The notes beneath the pieces are model-generated. The model ran no database searches. It worked only from the letters and a program-made list of their open reading frames with translations, and was not told where the DNA came from. The translations under genes were made by a program, and so were the position numbers. From Polycladomyces zharkentensis (GTDB taxonomy: Bacteria; Bacillota; Bacilli; Thermoactinomycetales; JIR-001), in contig NZ_JAFHAP010000017.1 of assembly GCF_016938855.1 (NCBI RefSeq), positions 765 through 64,764 on the forward strand: DNA of 64,000 nucleotides, given 5' to 3'. Positions 34,304-43,151 of this stretch are shown here, in pieces (the first letter of the stretch is position 1; every line of letters starts with the position of its first letter).

Positions 34304-37168
34304 ATGAAGCGTTGGGGCAAGTGGTTGGCCGTATGGTTGACCGTTTTACTGGTTGTTTCCGGTATCAGTCTGCCCGTTCGGGCGGGAACGGTGTCGGCGG
34401 ACCAGCGGTTGGATGCGACACTCAAACACTACGTGGCCGAACTCCAAGAAAACCCCGAGACCAGGGGGATGCTGGTCGGTTACGAGGTGGTGTCACTCGA
34501 GCGTGGTCGAACCCTGTCTGCACTTCGGGAGCACAACACGTTTGTGCCGGGCTCGACGGTAAAGCTGCTGTTGACAGCGGCGGCATTGGACCGTTGGCCT
34601 GCGGGTGCGCAGATCCCTACGGAGGTGTGGTTGGACGGTACTCTCACCCCCGGCGGGATCTTGCGGGGGAATGTATGGCTCAAGGGATATGGCGACCCTT
34701 CATTGGACGAAAGGCAGTTGCGAAAACTGGCGAAATCGCTTGCGGACCGGGGCATCCGCAAAGTGGAAGGGAATATCGGTGTGGATGACCGGTACTTCGA
34801 TCGAGCGCGTCTGGGCACCAGCTGGATGTGGGATGACGAACCGTATCCGATCAGCGCACAGATCGGGGCGTTATCGGTGGATCACAATACGGTGCGCGTA
34901 CAAGTGAAGCCGGGACGTCACACGGGACAAGCCCCCCGCGTGACGGTGACACCCGCACCGGATTATGTGCAGGTGATCAATCGGGCGCAGACAGTGGAGG
35001 GGGACCAACAGCAGCTGACGATTGCACGGACTCGCGCCAAAAATGAAATCGTCATCACCGGAACAATCGGAGAGGAGCATACGGGTGTCACGGTAAGAAG
35101 AACGGTGGAACAACCGGATTTGTTCACCGGTTGGGTGTTTAAGGAACAGCTGAACCGGGTGGGGATTCGTTTCTCTCCCTCCACTCAGGTGATAACGGGC
35201 GTATTGCCTTCCTCAGCGGAGCGGGTCTTCCAAGTGTTATCGCCGTCCGTGGATCAGTTGTTACGACGGATGATGAAAACCAGTGACAACTTTTACGCGG
35301 AAATGTTGCTCAAGCGGCTGGGGGCGACGGAAACGGGAGTCGGCAGTGCGGAAGCAGGGATCGAAGCGATTCGCAATTTCGCTGCGCGTGCGGGAGTGGA
35401 CATCGACTTCCGTCAGGTGGACGGGTCCGGCTTGTCCCGTCAGGACGTGGTGGCGCCCCATCATTTGATCCAGTTGCTCATGGCGATGGACAAGCATCCG
35501 GCGCGGGAGCGTTTCTGGTCGTTTCTGCCCGTGGCCGGTGTGGACGGGACACTGAAAAACCGTATGACGGGGACCCCTGCGGAAAACAACGTACGGGCCA
35601 AGACCGGAGGGGAGTTCGGACTCGTGGGGATGACCACGTCCCGTTCGGGGGAACGATTGGCTTTTGCCGTGTTGATCAGGGGTGCGAAGGAAAAGGCGTT
35701 GTCCAAAGCGTTTCAGGATCGCATCGCAGTGGCGGCGACCACGTATCCGGATTTGCCCGATCCCGGGGAATTGCCGCCCGAAGACGCTTATCTGTTAACG
35801 GAACGGTTGAACCCGCTGTTGGATGCTGAACCCTACCGGGGAGTCGTCAGCGGGGTGATGGTGGAGTCGCTGGATCGCGGGGATTTGCTGTACGAGCGAA
35901 ACGGCTCTGCCCTGCTGACACCCGCCTCCAACGCCAAGCTGTTTACCTCGGCCGCGGCGTTGGGGTTGTTGGGACCGGACGCCCGTCTGCATACACGGCT
36001 GTTCCGAACCGGCCCGATTCGGGATGGTGTGTTGTACGGTGATCTGATTTTGCAAGGGGGAGGCGATCCCACCTTGGCCACGGAAGGTTCGCTCCGTGTG
36101 CAGGAAGGCTCCACGATTGACCAGATGGTGAAGGATATTCAAGCCGCGGGAATCAAGCGGGTCACCGGAAACGTGATCGTCGACACCACGGCGTTTACGG
36201 ACGATGTGTACGGTCGCGGATGGTCTTGGGATGACGAAAACGAATACTACCAGCCGCAGATCACGGCCTTGTCCGTCAACCGGGGAACCGTTCGGCTGGA
36301 CTACCTGCCCGGGGGACAAGCGGGTGACCCGATCCGGCTCAGCTTGACACCACAGACGCGCTATGTCGATGTGATCAACACCGCCGTCACCGGTCCAGCC
36401 GGCTCGGAAAACACGCTCTCCATCTCCCGTGATCGGGGAACCAACACGATCCGGGTATCGGGCAGTCTCCCCCTGGACTTTCAGGGAGACTACACGCGTG
36501 TTCCCGTGGAAAACCCGCATTTGTATACGGGTGAAGTCTTGCGGGAGCAATTGGAAAATGCGGGGATCTCTTTTGACCGGCCCGGTGCTGCGCGGGCGGG
36601 AACTGTGCCGCGGGGAGCCGAACCGGTCCGCGATTATCCGTCTCCGCCGATGTCCGAGATCGTCCGCTATATGAACAAAAACAGCGATAACTTTTATGCC
36701 GAGATGTTGATTCGGGTGCTGGGACTGGAAAAAGCGGGATCGGGCACGGCACAGGCCGGCGTGGAGGCGATCAACTCCTACATGCGCCAATTGGGATTGA
36801 ACGTTCGACCGGATTTGGTCGACGGCTCCGGATTGAGCAGGCAGGACCAATTGTCTGCTGAGGAGTTGGTGCAATTGTTGATGGCCGTTTCCCATTCATC
36901 CGTCGCTGCTCCGTTTACTGATTCGCTTCCCGTGGCCGGTGTCGACGGCACGTTACAGAGCAGGATGCGCAACACCGCGGCGGCCAACAACCTGAGGGCC
37001 AAAACGGGATCGTTGACCGACGTGAGCGCTTTGTCCGGGTATGTACGCACCAAGGATGGGGAACGGTTGGTGTTTTCGATGATCATGAACGGATACACCG
37101 CCGGTTCACTCCGCCAATTGCAGGATCGGATCGGTGTGACGCTGGCCGAATTCCAACGAGGGGAGTAA
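34304..37168 (+). CDS. tandem D-Ala-D-Ala carboxypeptidase/endopeptidase (double PBP4, S13)
   Basis: 954 residues with a signal peptide (MKRWGKWLAVWLTVLLVVSG ... PVRAG) and two complete peptidase S13 units, whereas the family normally has one of about 450-500. Unit 1 (about 30-490) has the serine motif GSTVK, SDN in SDNFYAEMLL and AKTGG. Unit 2 (about 500-950) has ASNAK, SDN in NSDNFYAEML and AKTGS. Both also keep VDGSGLSRQD and PVAGVDGTL. It would trim or cut peptidoglycan cross-links outside the membrane, in vegetative wall or spore cortex. ATG 34304 follows AAAGGAGGGG; it forms an operon with the next secreted hydrolase (6-bp gap). Confidence 0.88.
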   Translation: MKRWGKWLAVWLTVLLVVSGISLPVRAGTVSADQRLDATLKHYVAELQENPETRGMLVGYEVVSLERGRTLSALREHNTFVPGSTVKLLLTAAALDRWPAGAQIPTEVWLDGTLTPGGILRGNVWLKGYGDPSLDERQLRKLAKSLADRGIRKVEGNIGVDDRYFDRARLGTSWMWDDEPYPISAQIGALSVDHNTVRVQVKPGRHTGQAPRVTVTPAPDYVQVINRAQTVEGDQQQLTIARTRAKNEIVITGTIGEEHTGVTVRRTVEQPDLFTGWVFKEQLNRVGIRFSPSTQVITGVLPSSAERVFQVLSPSVDQLLRRMMKTSDNFYAEMLLKRLGATETGVGSAEAGIEAIRNFAARAGVDIDFRQVDGSGLSRQDVVAPHHLIQLLMAMDKHPARERFWSFLPVAGVDGTLKNRMTGTPAENNVRAKTGGEFGLVGMTTSRSGERLAFAVLIRGAKEKALSKAFQDRIAVAATTYPDLPDPGELPPEDAYLLTERLNPLLDAEPYRGVVSGVMVESLDRGDLLYERNGSALLTPASNAKLFTSAAALGLLGPDARLHTRLFRTGPIRDGVLYGDLILQGGGDPTLATEGSLRVQEGSTIDQMVKDIQAAGIKRVTGNVIVDTTAFTDDVYGRGWSWDDENEYYQPQITALSVNRGTVRLDYLPGGQAGDPIRLSLTPQTRYVDVINTAVTGPAGSENTLSISRDRGTNTIRVSGSLPLDFQGDYTRVPVENPHLYTGEVLREQLENAGISFDRPGAARAGTVPRGAEPVRDYPSPPMSEIVRYMNKNSDNFYAEMLIRVLGLEKAGSGTAQAGVEAINSYMRQLGLNVRPDLVDGSGLSRQDQLSAEELVQLLMAVSHSSVAAPFTDSLPVAGVDGTLQSRMRNTAAANNLRAKTGSLTDVSALSGYVRTKDGERLVFSMIMNGYTAGSLRQLQDRIGVTLAEFQRGE

Positions 37169-37174
37169 TGGGAG

Positions 37175-38668
37175 ATGCGCACATGGTTTGTATGGCTGTC
37201 CCTGTTCGGTTGGCTGTGGATGTCGCTGGTTCCGCAACCGGCGCTGGCGGACACACCACCCCGGGAATTTCGCGCATTTTGGGTGGACGCGTTTCACGAC
37301 GGGTTTAAAACGCCTGAACAAGTGAACAAGCTGATCGCTGACGTGCAGAAGTCGCATGCGAATGCGGTTATCGTGCAGGTGCGCCGGCGCGGGGATGCGT
37401 ATTTCAACAAAGCCTTGGAGCCCCGTACCGAAGATCCCGCGTTGCAACCGGGATTTGACGCATTGGCCTACCTGATCGAAAAAGCGCACCAAGCCCGGCC
37501 GCGGATCGAAGTTCATGCTTGGCTGGCCACATTGCCGATCTGGAATTCGGCCACTCCCCCCAAGTCGCCCCAACATGTGTTCAATACGCACGGCCCGTCG
37601 GCACGGGGACGGGACTACTGGCTGATGAACCGGGTCGACGGGGTGAACCGGAACGGTGCCGACTATGTGTTGGATCCGGGACACCCGGACGCGTTGGATT
37701 ACACGGTGGAACAATATCTCAACGTTGTCCGCCAATACGATGTGGACGGCATTCATCTGGACCTGGTGCGGTATATGGGGCCGGAGTGGGGTTACAATCC
37801 CGTCAGCGTGGAACGGTTTCAACAACAGACGGGAACCACCGGCCTGCCCGACCCGCAGGACGAACGATGGAAAGCGTGGCGCCGGGAACAAGTCACCTTT
37901 CTGATGCGCAAAGTCTATCTGAAAGCAATCGCCATCCGTCCCGATATCAAGGTGTCCGCCGCGGTGATCGCTTGGGGTTCGGGCCCGTCGTCACCGGAAG
38001 AATACCGGCAATCCGCCCCTTACACGCAAGTGATGCAGGATTGGGACGGCTGGCTGCAAAACGGATGGATTGACATGGCCATCCCCATGAACTACGACCG
38101 GGAACACGTGGAGACGCAAAAGTTGTGGTACGATCAATGGATCGAATGGGAAAAGGATCACCAGTATGGTCGGCAGATCGTCATCGGTCCCGGTGTGTAC
38201 CTCAATTCCATCTCCGGCACGCTGGCGCAGGTAAAAAGGGCGCAGATGCCCTCTGCCAACGGTCATCGCGCCGCGGGAGTCAGTTTGTACAGCTATGCGG
38301 AAACCAACAAGGACAATCTTCCCAACGACTCGTTGTACACGGCACTGTCGCAACCCAACCCGTACGGGGAGCCGGTATTTGCCGAACGGGCGGAGATTCC
38401 GGACATGCCGTGGAAATCCCATCCTGCCAAGGGTTATTTGATGGGAAAAGTAACAGATGCCAAGGGGCAACCTATGGACGGTGTGACGGTGGAGATCAAG
38501 GGGCACGGCTTGAAGCGTTATGAAAGCAAGACGGACGGCAGTGGATTTTTCGGATTGTCCGACTTGCCGCCCGGTTATTATCTGGTGAAAGCGGACGGCG
38601 CGGTGCCCAAAGTGGTCCAAGTGAAAGCCGGCCGGGTGACAGAGGCGGATTTGCAGATGATGAGGTGA
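37175..38668 (+). CDS. secreted GHL10-type hydrolase with C-terminal carboxypeptidase-regulatory-like domain
   Basis: 497 residues. Signal peptide (FVWLSLFGWLWMSLVPQPALA). The glycosyl-hydrolase-like barrel of the DUF187/YngK family follows: REFRAFWVDAFHDGFKTPEQV, NAVIVQVRRRGDAYF, YDVDGIHLDLVRYMG and WIDMAIPMNYDRE. A linker leads to an 80-residue beta domain (GYLMGKVTDAKGQPMDGVTVEIKG ... GYYLVKADG), as in CarboxypepD_reg proteins. Likely acts on wall glycans together with the double PBP4. Two detached copies of its last 30 codons occur at 54240 and 62975. Confidence 0.83.
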   Translation: MRTWFVWLSLFGWLWMSLVPQPALADTPPREFRAFWVDAFHDGFKTPEQVNKLIADVQKSHANAVIVQVRRRGDAYFNKALEPRTEDPALQPGFDALAYLIEKAHQARPRIEVHAWLATLPIWNSATPPKSPQHVFNTHGPSARGRDYWLMNRVDGVNRNGADYVLDPGHPDALDYTVEQYLNVVRQYDVDGIHLDLVRYMGPEWGYNPVSVERFQQQTGTTGLPDPQDERWKAWRREQVTFLMRKVYLKAIAIRPDIKVSAAVIAWGSGPSSPEEYRQSAPYTQVMQDWDGWLQNGWIDMAIPMNYDREHVETQKLWYDQWIEWEKDHQYGRQIVIGPGVYLNSISGTLAQVKRAQMPSANGHRAAGVSLYSYAETNKDNLPNDSLYTALSQPNPYGEPVFAERAEIPDMPWKSHPAKGYLMGKVTDAKGQPMDGVTVEIKGHGLKRYESKTDGSGFFGLSDLPPGYYLVKADGAVPKVVQVKAGRVTEADLQMMR

Positions 38669-38717
38669 AGGGTTCACTTACTCTTTTGTCAGACATCGTT
38701 TCGTTCCGACACGATGA

Positions 38718-38739
38718 CAGCCCTCCAGTCGGAGGGCTG
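38718..38739. terminator. hairpin after the wall-hydrolase operon
   Basis: CAGCCCTCC and GGAGGGCTG with a 4-nt loop; related hairpins occur at 39341, 54397 and 63132. Confidence 0.6.
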
Positions 38740-38791
38740 CCTGAGACTGTTGGCAAGCAGGAGCAGTTGCACGAAATTCGCTACACACGGA

Positions 38792-38935
38792 TCAGGAGCT
38801 TGTCAGATTAAAGCACATCATATAGCTGTGTGCCAGCACATCAAGACATGGGCCTTGCACTTCTGGAGTAGTGGCAAGGAACACAAAGACGCGCTCTTCC
38901 CCAATCTCTGTCTGACTTTCTATATTCTCTTCCAT
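38792..38935 (-). CDS. small ORF downstream of the RHH gene
   Basis: 47 codons from ATG 38935 (preceded by ACAGGA), 49 bp after the RHH stop. Contains RVFVFLATTPEVQGPC. Could be the remnant of a toxin partner; not recognised. Confidence 0.25.
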   Translation of the reverse strand: MEENIESQTEIGEERVFVFLATTPEVQGPCLDVLAHSYMMCFNLTSS

Positions 38936-38984
38936 TCCTGTGCAAACTTAAAAGCTCAATAACTGAAGAGCCACATGCCTTTTT

Positions 38985-39194
38985 CTAATGATTGCTTTGA
39001 GTAGCGAGAAACTTCTCCTGCTCCAACCGGACGAGCTCCTTTTTTTCCAGATCCTCCACATATCGACGAAGCAGAAAATTGACCAACTCCGTCAGATCCT
39101 TAAAACCTCCTTTTTCAACAGCCCACAGCGCACGGCGCTTCAATTCCGGGCTGGTGCGGACATTGATTCGATTGGCTCCTGTATCTTTTGGCAT
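38985..39194 (-). CDS. Arc/ribbon-helix-helix DNA-binding protein
   Basis: About 69 residues. NRINVRTSPELKRRALWAVEKGGFKDLTELVNFLLRRYVEDLEKKELV gives the beta strand and two helices of an RHH repressor, with a charged helical tail. AAGGAGG lies 7 bp before ATG 39194; ATG 39200 is an alternative. Such proteins are often antitoxins, but no clear toxin follows. Confidence 0.65.
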   Translation of the reverse strand: MPKDTGANRINVRTSPELKRRALWAVEKGGFKDLTELVNFLLRRYVEDLEKKELVRLEQEKFLATQSNH

Positions 39195-39340
39195 ATCCAT
39201 ACCTCCTTCCTGTTTTAAGATGATAACCAATTCGGAAAAAACATACAATCGCAAACGTTTCGTTGTAAATGGAATGATACAGCCGGATTGGTTGCACTGT
39301 CTCAAATGAAACGGTCAATAAGGAAGGGTTACGGAATTGT

Positions 39341-39480
39341 GTCAGCTCTCCAACCGGAGGGCTGACTCTCTTTATCTTCAAACAACGAGAAATCGGGTGT
39401 TACTCCTTATTCAAAAAGGGGTATATAATTGGTCCAATTTTGCCCATCCAGTCCAGTCAAGTGATTGCATGTCAAGTGTA
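39341..39480. repeat. hairpin and faint relic of the two-repeat gene family
   Basis: The hairpin GTCAGCTCTCC/GGAGGGCTGAC (39341-39366) is followed by CTTTATCTTCAAAC, as at 54397 and 63132, where the two-repeat genes end. On the minus strand, 39470-39430 reads SLDWTGWAKLDQL, close to the C-terminal VDWIEWAELDRL of those genes. This suggests an old third insertion of the same unit. Confidence 0.4.
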
Positions 39481-39581
39481 TTTGCCACAGAAAGGTGACA
39501 ATGAGTTGATCATCTCGGGTATGTACAAAGTACATCCTGTATCGGTAACCGCCCAACGATCTTCGCCACGAGGTGCAGAGA

Positions 39582-40556
39582 TTACTCCTCAGATACCGTT
39601 TGGTGACCATCATCGCCCAAAAGAGACTGCACACCGCTGTCGTTAGCGTATGCAGGAGGCCAATCGCAGAGATCAAAGGGGAAATCGGTTCCGGGAACGA
39701 TTCTGTCCTCTCCCACCATTTCAATCAGATAACGCAAAGCCGCATGGTTCCATAGCACACTATCAAACCAAAAACGACGCAGATACTCTGTGGGAGGGGC
39801 TTGCAACGACGCGGAAACAGCCGGCCATTTCTCGTAGCCTTTGTTCAGTCGGCCGATTTGGTAGGGGAGAAATCCTCCGCCATGCGCCAACAAAATTTTC
39901 ACGTCCGGATATCTGTCAAGCATACCGCTCAGTAGCAGATCCGTAACACAAACGGCGGTTTCCCAGGGAACCCCGATCAGATTGGGCATCATTTTCTTTT
40001 TTAATCGCGGATCTTCGCACAGGAGCGGATGGATGAAGATGATCGCTTTTAGCGCATTGGCTTCCTCCCAAAAAGGAGTGAAAAACTCGTCCGTCAACAT
40101 TACATTCGACAGTCCGGGACCGATGATCGCTCCCTTTAATCCCAAGTTCATGGCGTTTCTCAATTCGTTTGCCGCTTTCATGGGATTGTTGAGAGGAATC
40201 GTCGCCAATGCGGACAACCGGTTGTGATGGTGACCAACCCATTGGGCGAGCGCACGATTGTAGATAGCTGAGGCCTCGCATGTAATTTCTTCCGGAAACG
40301 CATACAAAAACAGTTGGGGAACAGGGGAAACCAGGGAGTGGGTTACCCCGGCTTTTGCTTGCTCTTGCAGGTAGCGTCCGGGGTTGGTAAAAGTCTCTTT
40401 CAACTCAAAGCCCCATTGATTGTTCACGATCAGAAAATCCGCCTGATCGGGACCTTTTTTTTCCCATTTGGCATTGACCCGATGTCGGTTGTCCTTCAAC
40501 CATTGCAAAACCTCTTGCGGAATAAAGTGAGTGTGCAGGTCATACAAGCGGATCAC
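39582..40556 (-). CDS. praH: amidohydrolase-family 5-carboxy-2-hydroxymuconate-6-semialdehyde decarboxylase
   Basis: 324 residues, ACMSD-like amidohydrolase. The HxH motif lies in LYDLHTHFIPQEV (reads YDLHTHF), a conserved His in IIFIHPLLC, the LLAHGGGFLPYQIGRL signature, and the metal Asp in VPGTDFPFD. In the pra pathway PraH decarboxylates the PraA ring-opening product to 2-hydroxymuconate semialdehyde. The last 30 residues (from PPAYANDS) do not resemble the family's usual NARRLL-type tail, and the DNA just beyond resembles the repeat relic at 39341-39480, so the C-terminus may be truncated or replaced. It precedes no other gene on this strand; praR is directly upstream. Confidence 0.75.
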   Translation of the reverse strand: MIRLYDLHTHFIPQEVLQWLKDNRHRVNAKWEKKGPDQADFLIVNNQWGFELKETFTNPGRYLQEQAKAGVTHSLVSPVPQLFLYAFPEEITCEASAIYNRALAQWVGHHHNRLSALATIPLNNPMKAANELRNAMNLGLKGAIIGPGLSNVMLTDEFFTPFWEEANALKAIIFIHPLLCEDPRLKKKMMPNLIGVPWETAVCVTDLLLSGMLDRYPDVKILLAHGGGFLPYQIGRLNKGYEKWPAVSASLQAPPTEYLRRFWFDSVLWNHAALRYLIEMVGEDRIVPGTDFPFDLCDWPPAYANDSGVQSLLGDDGHQTVSEE

Positions 40557-40579
40557 GCCCCTTCAAACAAACAGGTTTG

Positions 40580-41356
40580 CTAATTTTTCCAGTATCCCAG
40601 TCTTTCCGAGATTTCTTTCGCGGCGTTTTTTACTTTGTTGATAATCGTCGTGTTGTGGGGATTCATTCGATGGATCGGGCCGATTACACTGATCGCATAC
40701 ACCACTTTGCCGGTATAGTCCCGGATCGGTGCAGCCACTGATGCGACACCTTCACGCAGTTCCTCAATACTGATCGCATATCCTTGTTCTTTTACCGTCT
40801 TCAGAATGTCCCGGAAATCGTCCGGGTCCGTGATTGTTTTGACCGTGTATTTTTCAAGTCCTTTTTCAATGACTTGCTCGATCAGGTTCTCCTCTTGATG
40901 GGCGAGTATCACTTTTCCGGAACTGGTGCAGTGAACGGGGTTTCTTCTTCCGACATGGGATAAAATTTGCACGGGATGTTTGCACTCCACCCTGTTCAAG
41001 TAGACGACGTCCAGCCCGTCCATGACCGCAATATGTGCAGTTTCCCCAATCTCATTGACCAGTCTTTGCAGAATCGGAAGTGATTCCCGGTTTATCTCCA
41101 GGTTTGATGTGACGATCGTATTTAAATGAAGAATCGTTAAACCGAGCCGGTACTTTTGTGTTTCCGGATCTTTTGCAACAAAACCTTCACTGGCCAGTGT
41201 AGCCAATAAACGGCTGACCGTGCTTTTCCCCAAACCCAGGGAAGCGGCCAAGTCTGTTACTTTTTTCTCCGGTTCTTCGAGAGAAAAGCTCCGTAAGATA
41301 CGAAGCGCGTTTTTCACCGATGACAGCAGATGTTCCTGGTTCTTGTTGTTTTTCAT
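40580..41356 (-). CDS. praR: IclR family regulator of the pra cluster
   Basis: 258 residues. The winged helix reads VKNALRILRSFSLEEPEKKVTDLAASLGLGKSTVSRLLATL. The effector domain includes NPVHCTSSGKVILAHQ and EGVASVAAPIRDYTGKVVYAISVIGP. ATG 41356 follows AAAGGG. It is divergent from praB, with a shared 22-bp sequence in front of each gene that may be its operator. The pra locus of Paenibacillus JJ-1b is also governed by an IclR-type PraR. Confidence 0.83.
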   Translation of the reverse strand: MKNNKNQEHLLSSVKNALRILRSFSLEEPEKKVTDLAASLGLGKSTVSRLLATLASEGFVAKDPETQKYRLGLTILHLNTIVTSNLEINRESLPILQRLVNEIGETAHIAVMDGLDVVYLNRVECKHPVQILSHVGRRNPVHCTSSGKVILAHQEENLIEQVIEKGLEKYTVKTITDPDDFRDILKTVKEQGYAISIEELREGVASVAAPIRDYTGKVVYAISVIGPIHRMNPHNTTIINKVKNAAKEISERLGYWKN

Positions 41357-41377
41357 TGTGCTTGACCCTTTCTCATG

Positions 41378-41399
41378 TTGCATATATAAGAACAAGGTC
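41378..41399. promoter_or_regulatory. candidate PraR operator 1
   Basis: TTGCATATATAAGAACAAGG..., 22 bp ahead of praR. It matches 41544-41566 with one substitution and one insertion. Confidence 0.45.
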
Positions 41400-41543
41400 C
41401 CTTCATGATACACATTTGATTGTATCGGAATATTAAAACAAAATCAACAAGTGAAACATCTAAGGGGTTGCAGCAAAAAATAGCTTGTTACATCCATCTC
41501 ATCAGCAGCGGGTATCATCGATGAATAAAAAAATTCACTTTTG

Positions 41544-41575
41544 TTGCATATATCAGAACATAGGTCTTGTATAAT
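41544..41575 (+). promoter_or_regulatory. praB promoter and candidate PraR operator 2
   Basis: TTGCATATATCAGAACATAGG... (41544-41566) repeats operator 1. TATAAT at 41570-41575 is a perfect -10; TTGCAT as -35 would be 20 bp away, a spacing that suggests activation. Confidence 0.5.
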
Positions 41576-41664
41576 AAACAATCGATCGTTACGATGAAAA
41601 ATGTAAGTAAGAAAACATATTGAATTCGGATCATTTCGCATATTTACTTGAGGGAGGCGCACTG

Positions 41665-43140
41665 ATGCAAGTACAACCAAAAGTGGAACAGCGTGTGAAC
41701 CCATTCGATTGCAAGCATTTTATCAACGGACAATATATGGCTTCCAAAAGCGGGAAAACGTTTGACAATATCAACCCTGCCACCCAAGAAGTGCTGGGCA
41801 GGGTTTGCGAAGGCGGAAAAGAAGAAATTGACCTCGCTGTGGCAGCAGCCAGAAGAGCTTTGAACGGACCGTGGAAAAAGATGTCCACCCATGATCGAAT
41901 ATCCGTCATTCGCCGGATCGGAGACATCATTCTTGAAAGAAAGGAAGAATTGGCGAGGCTAGAATCGCTGGATACCGGGAAACCCTACTGGCTCGCCAGC
42001 ACGATCGACATTCCGCGTTCTGCCTACAACTTTCATTTCTTTGCCGATTACTTGAGAGGGATCGGAACAGAAGCCTACCAAACGGATGACATCGCCCTGA
42101 ATTATTCCATTCGTCGTCCCGTCGGTGTCGTAGGGCTGATTACGCCATGGAATCTCCCGCTGTTATTGCTCACATGGAAATTGGCACCATGTCTGGCGGC
42201 AGGGAATACGGCCGTGATTAAACCCGCTGAACTGACGCCGATGACGGCAACCGTGCTCGCTGAAATCTGCCGCGAAGCAGGAGTGCCGGATGGAGTGGTC
42301 AACATTGTGCATGGTTTCGGCCCCGATTCAGCCGGCTCCGCGCTGACGGAACATCCGGATGTGGACGCGATTTCCTTTACCGGGGAGACTGTAACAGGAA
42401 AAATCATCATGAGAGCAGCCGCACAGTCGTTGAAGAAGCTTTCATACGAACTGGGCGGCAAGAACCCGAATATCATTTTTGCTGATGCTGATTTGGACGA
42501 AGTGGTTGAAACCACGCTGAAATCCAGTTTTATCAACCAAGGGGAAGTTTGTCTGTGCGGTTCCCGCGTCTATGTGGAGCGGCCTGTTTACGAAGCGTTT
42601 CTGGAGAAGTTTGTGGCAAGGACAAAGGAACTGGTTGTCGGCGATCCATTCGATCCCAATACAAAGGTAGGGGCACTGATCGGTGAAGAACATTACCAAC
42701 GTGTGACCGGCTATATTCAATTGGCAAAAGAGGAAGGCGGGCAGATTTTGACCGGCGGTCGTCGTCCTGAAGGCTTGGATAAAGGATACTATCTTGAACC
42801 GACGATCATTGTGGGATTAAACCGCAATTGCCGTGTCGTGCGGGAAGAGATTTTCGGGCCGGTTGTTACCGTTCTGCCTTTTGACTCGGAAGAAGAAGTA
42901 ATCGCACAGGCCAATGATACGCATTACGGATTGAGCGCTTCGATCTGGACCAACGATCTGCGTCGCGCTCACCGTGTGGCGGGTCAGATCGAAGCGGGGA
43001 TCGTTTGGGTGAATACTTGGTTTTTACGCGATCTCCGCACGCCGTTCGGCGGGATGAAGCAAAGCGGGATCGGTCGCGAGGGCGGTATCCACAGCTTCGA
43101 GTTCTTTACTGAGCTGACCAATGTCTGCATCAAGTTGTAG
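41665..43140 (+). CDS. praB: 2-hydroxymuconate-6-semialdehyde dehydrogenase
   Basis: 491 residues of the aldehyde dehydrogenase superfamily, close in pattern to XylG/DmpC. TPWNLPLLLLTWKLAPCLAAGN and the SFTGETVTGKIIM Rossmann part bind NAD. Catalytic Glu lies in YELGGKNPN and Cys in NQGEVCLCGSR. It oxidises 2-hydroxymuconate semialdehyde to 4-oxalocrotonate. ATG 41665 follows GGGAGG; earlier in-frame codons lack a site. First gene of the operon, 11 bp before praE. Confidence 0.87.
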   Translation: MQVQPKVEQRVNPFDCKHFINGQYMASKSGKTFDNINPATQEVLGRVCEGGKEEIDLAVAAARRALNGPWKKMSTHDRISVIRRIGDIILERKEELARLESLDTGKPYWLASTIDIPRSAYNFHFFADYLRGIGTEAYQTDDIALNYSIRRPVGVVGLITPWNLPLLLLTWKLAPCLAAGNTAVIKPAELTPMTATVLAEICREAGVPDGVVNIVHGFGPDSAGSALTEHPDVDAISFTGETVTGKIIMRAAAQSLKKLSYELGGKNPNIIFADADLDEVVETTLKSSFINQGEVCLCGSRVYVERPVYEAFLEKFVARTKELVVGDPFDPNTKVGALIGEEHYQRVTGYIQLAKEEGGQILTGGRRPEGLDKGYYLEPTIIVGLNRNCRVVREEIFGPVVTVLPFDSEEEVIAQANDTHYGLSASIWTNDLRRAHRVAGQIEAGIVWVNTWFLRDLRTPFGGMKQSGIGREGGIHSFEFFTELTNVCIKL

Positions 43141-43151
43141 GAGGGGTCAGG

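Noticed and set aside
35795-36895. 366-codon minus-strand frame inside the double PBP4 gene
   Set aside because: Shadow of the second PBP4 unit.
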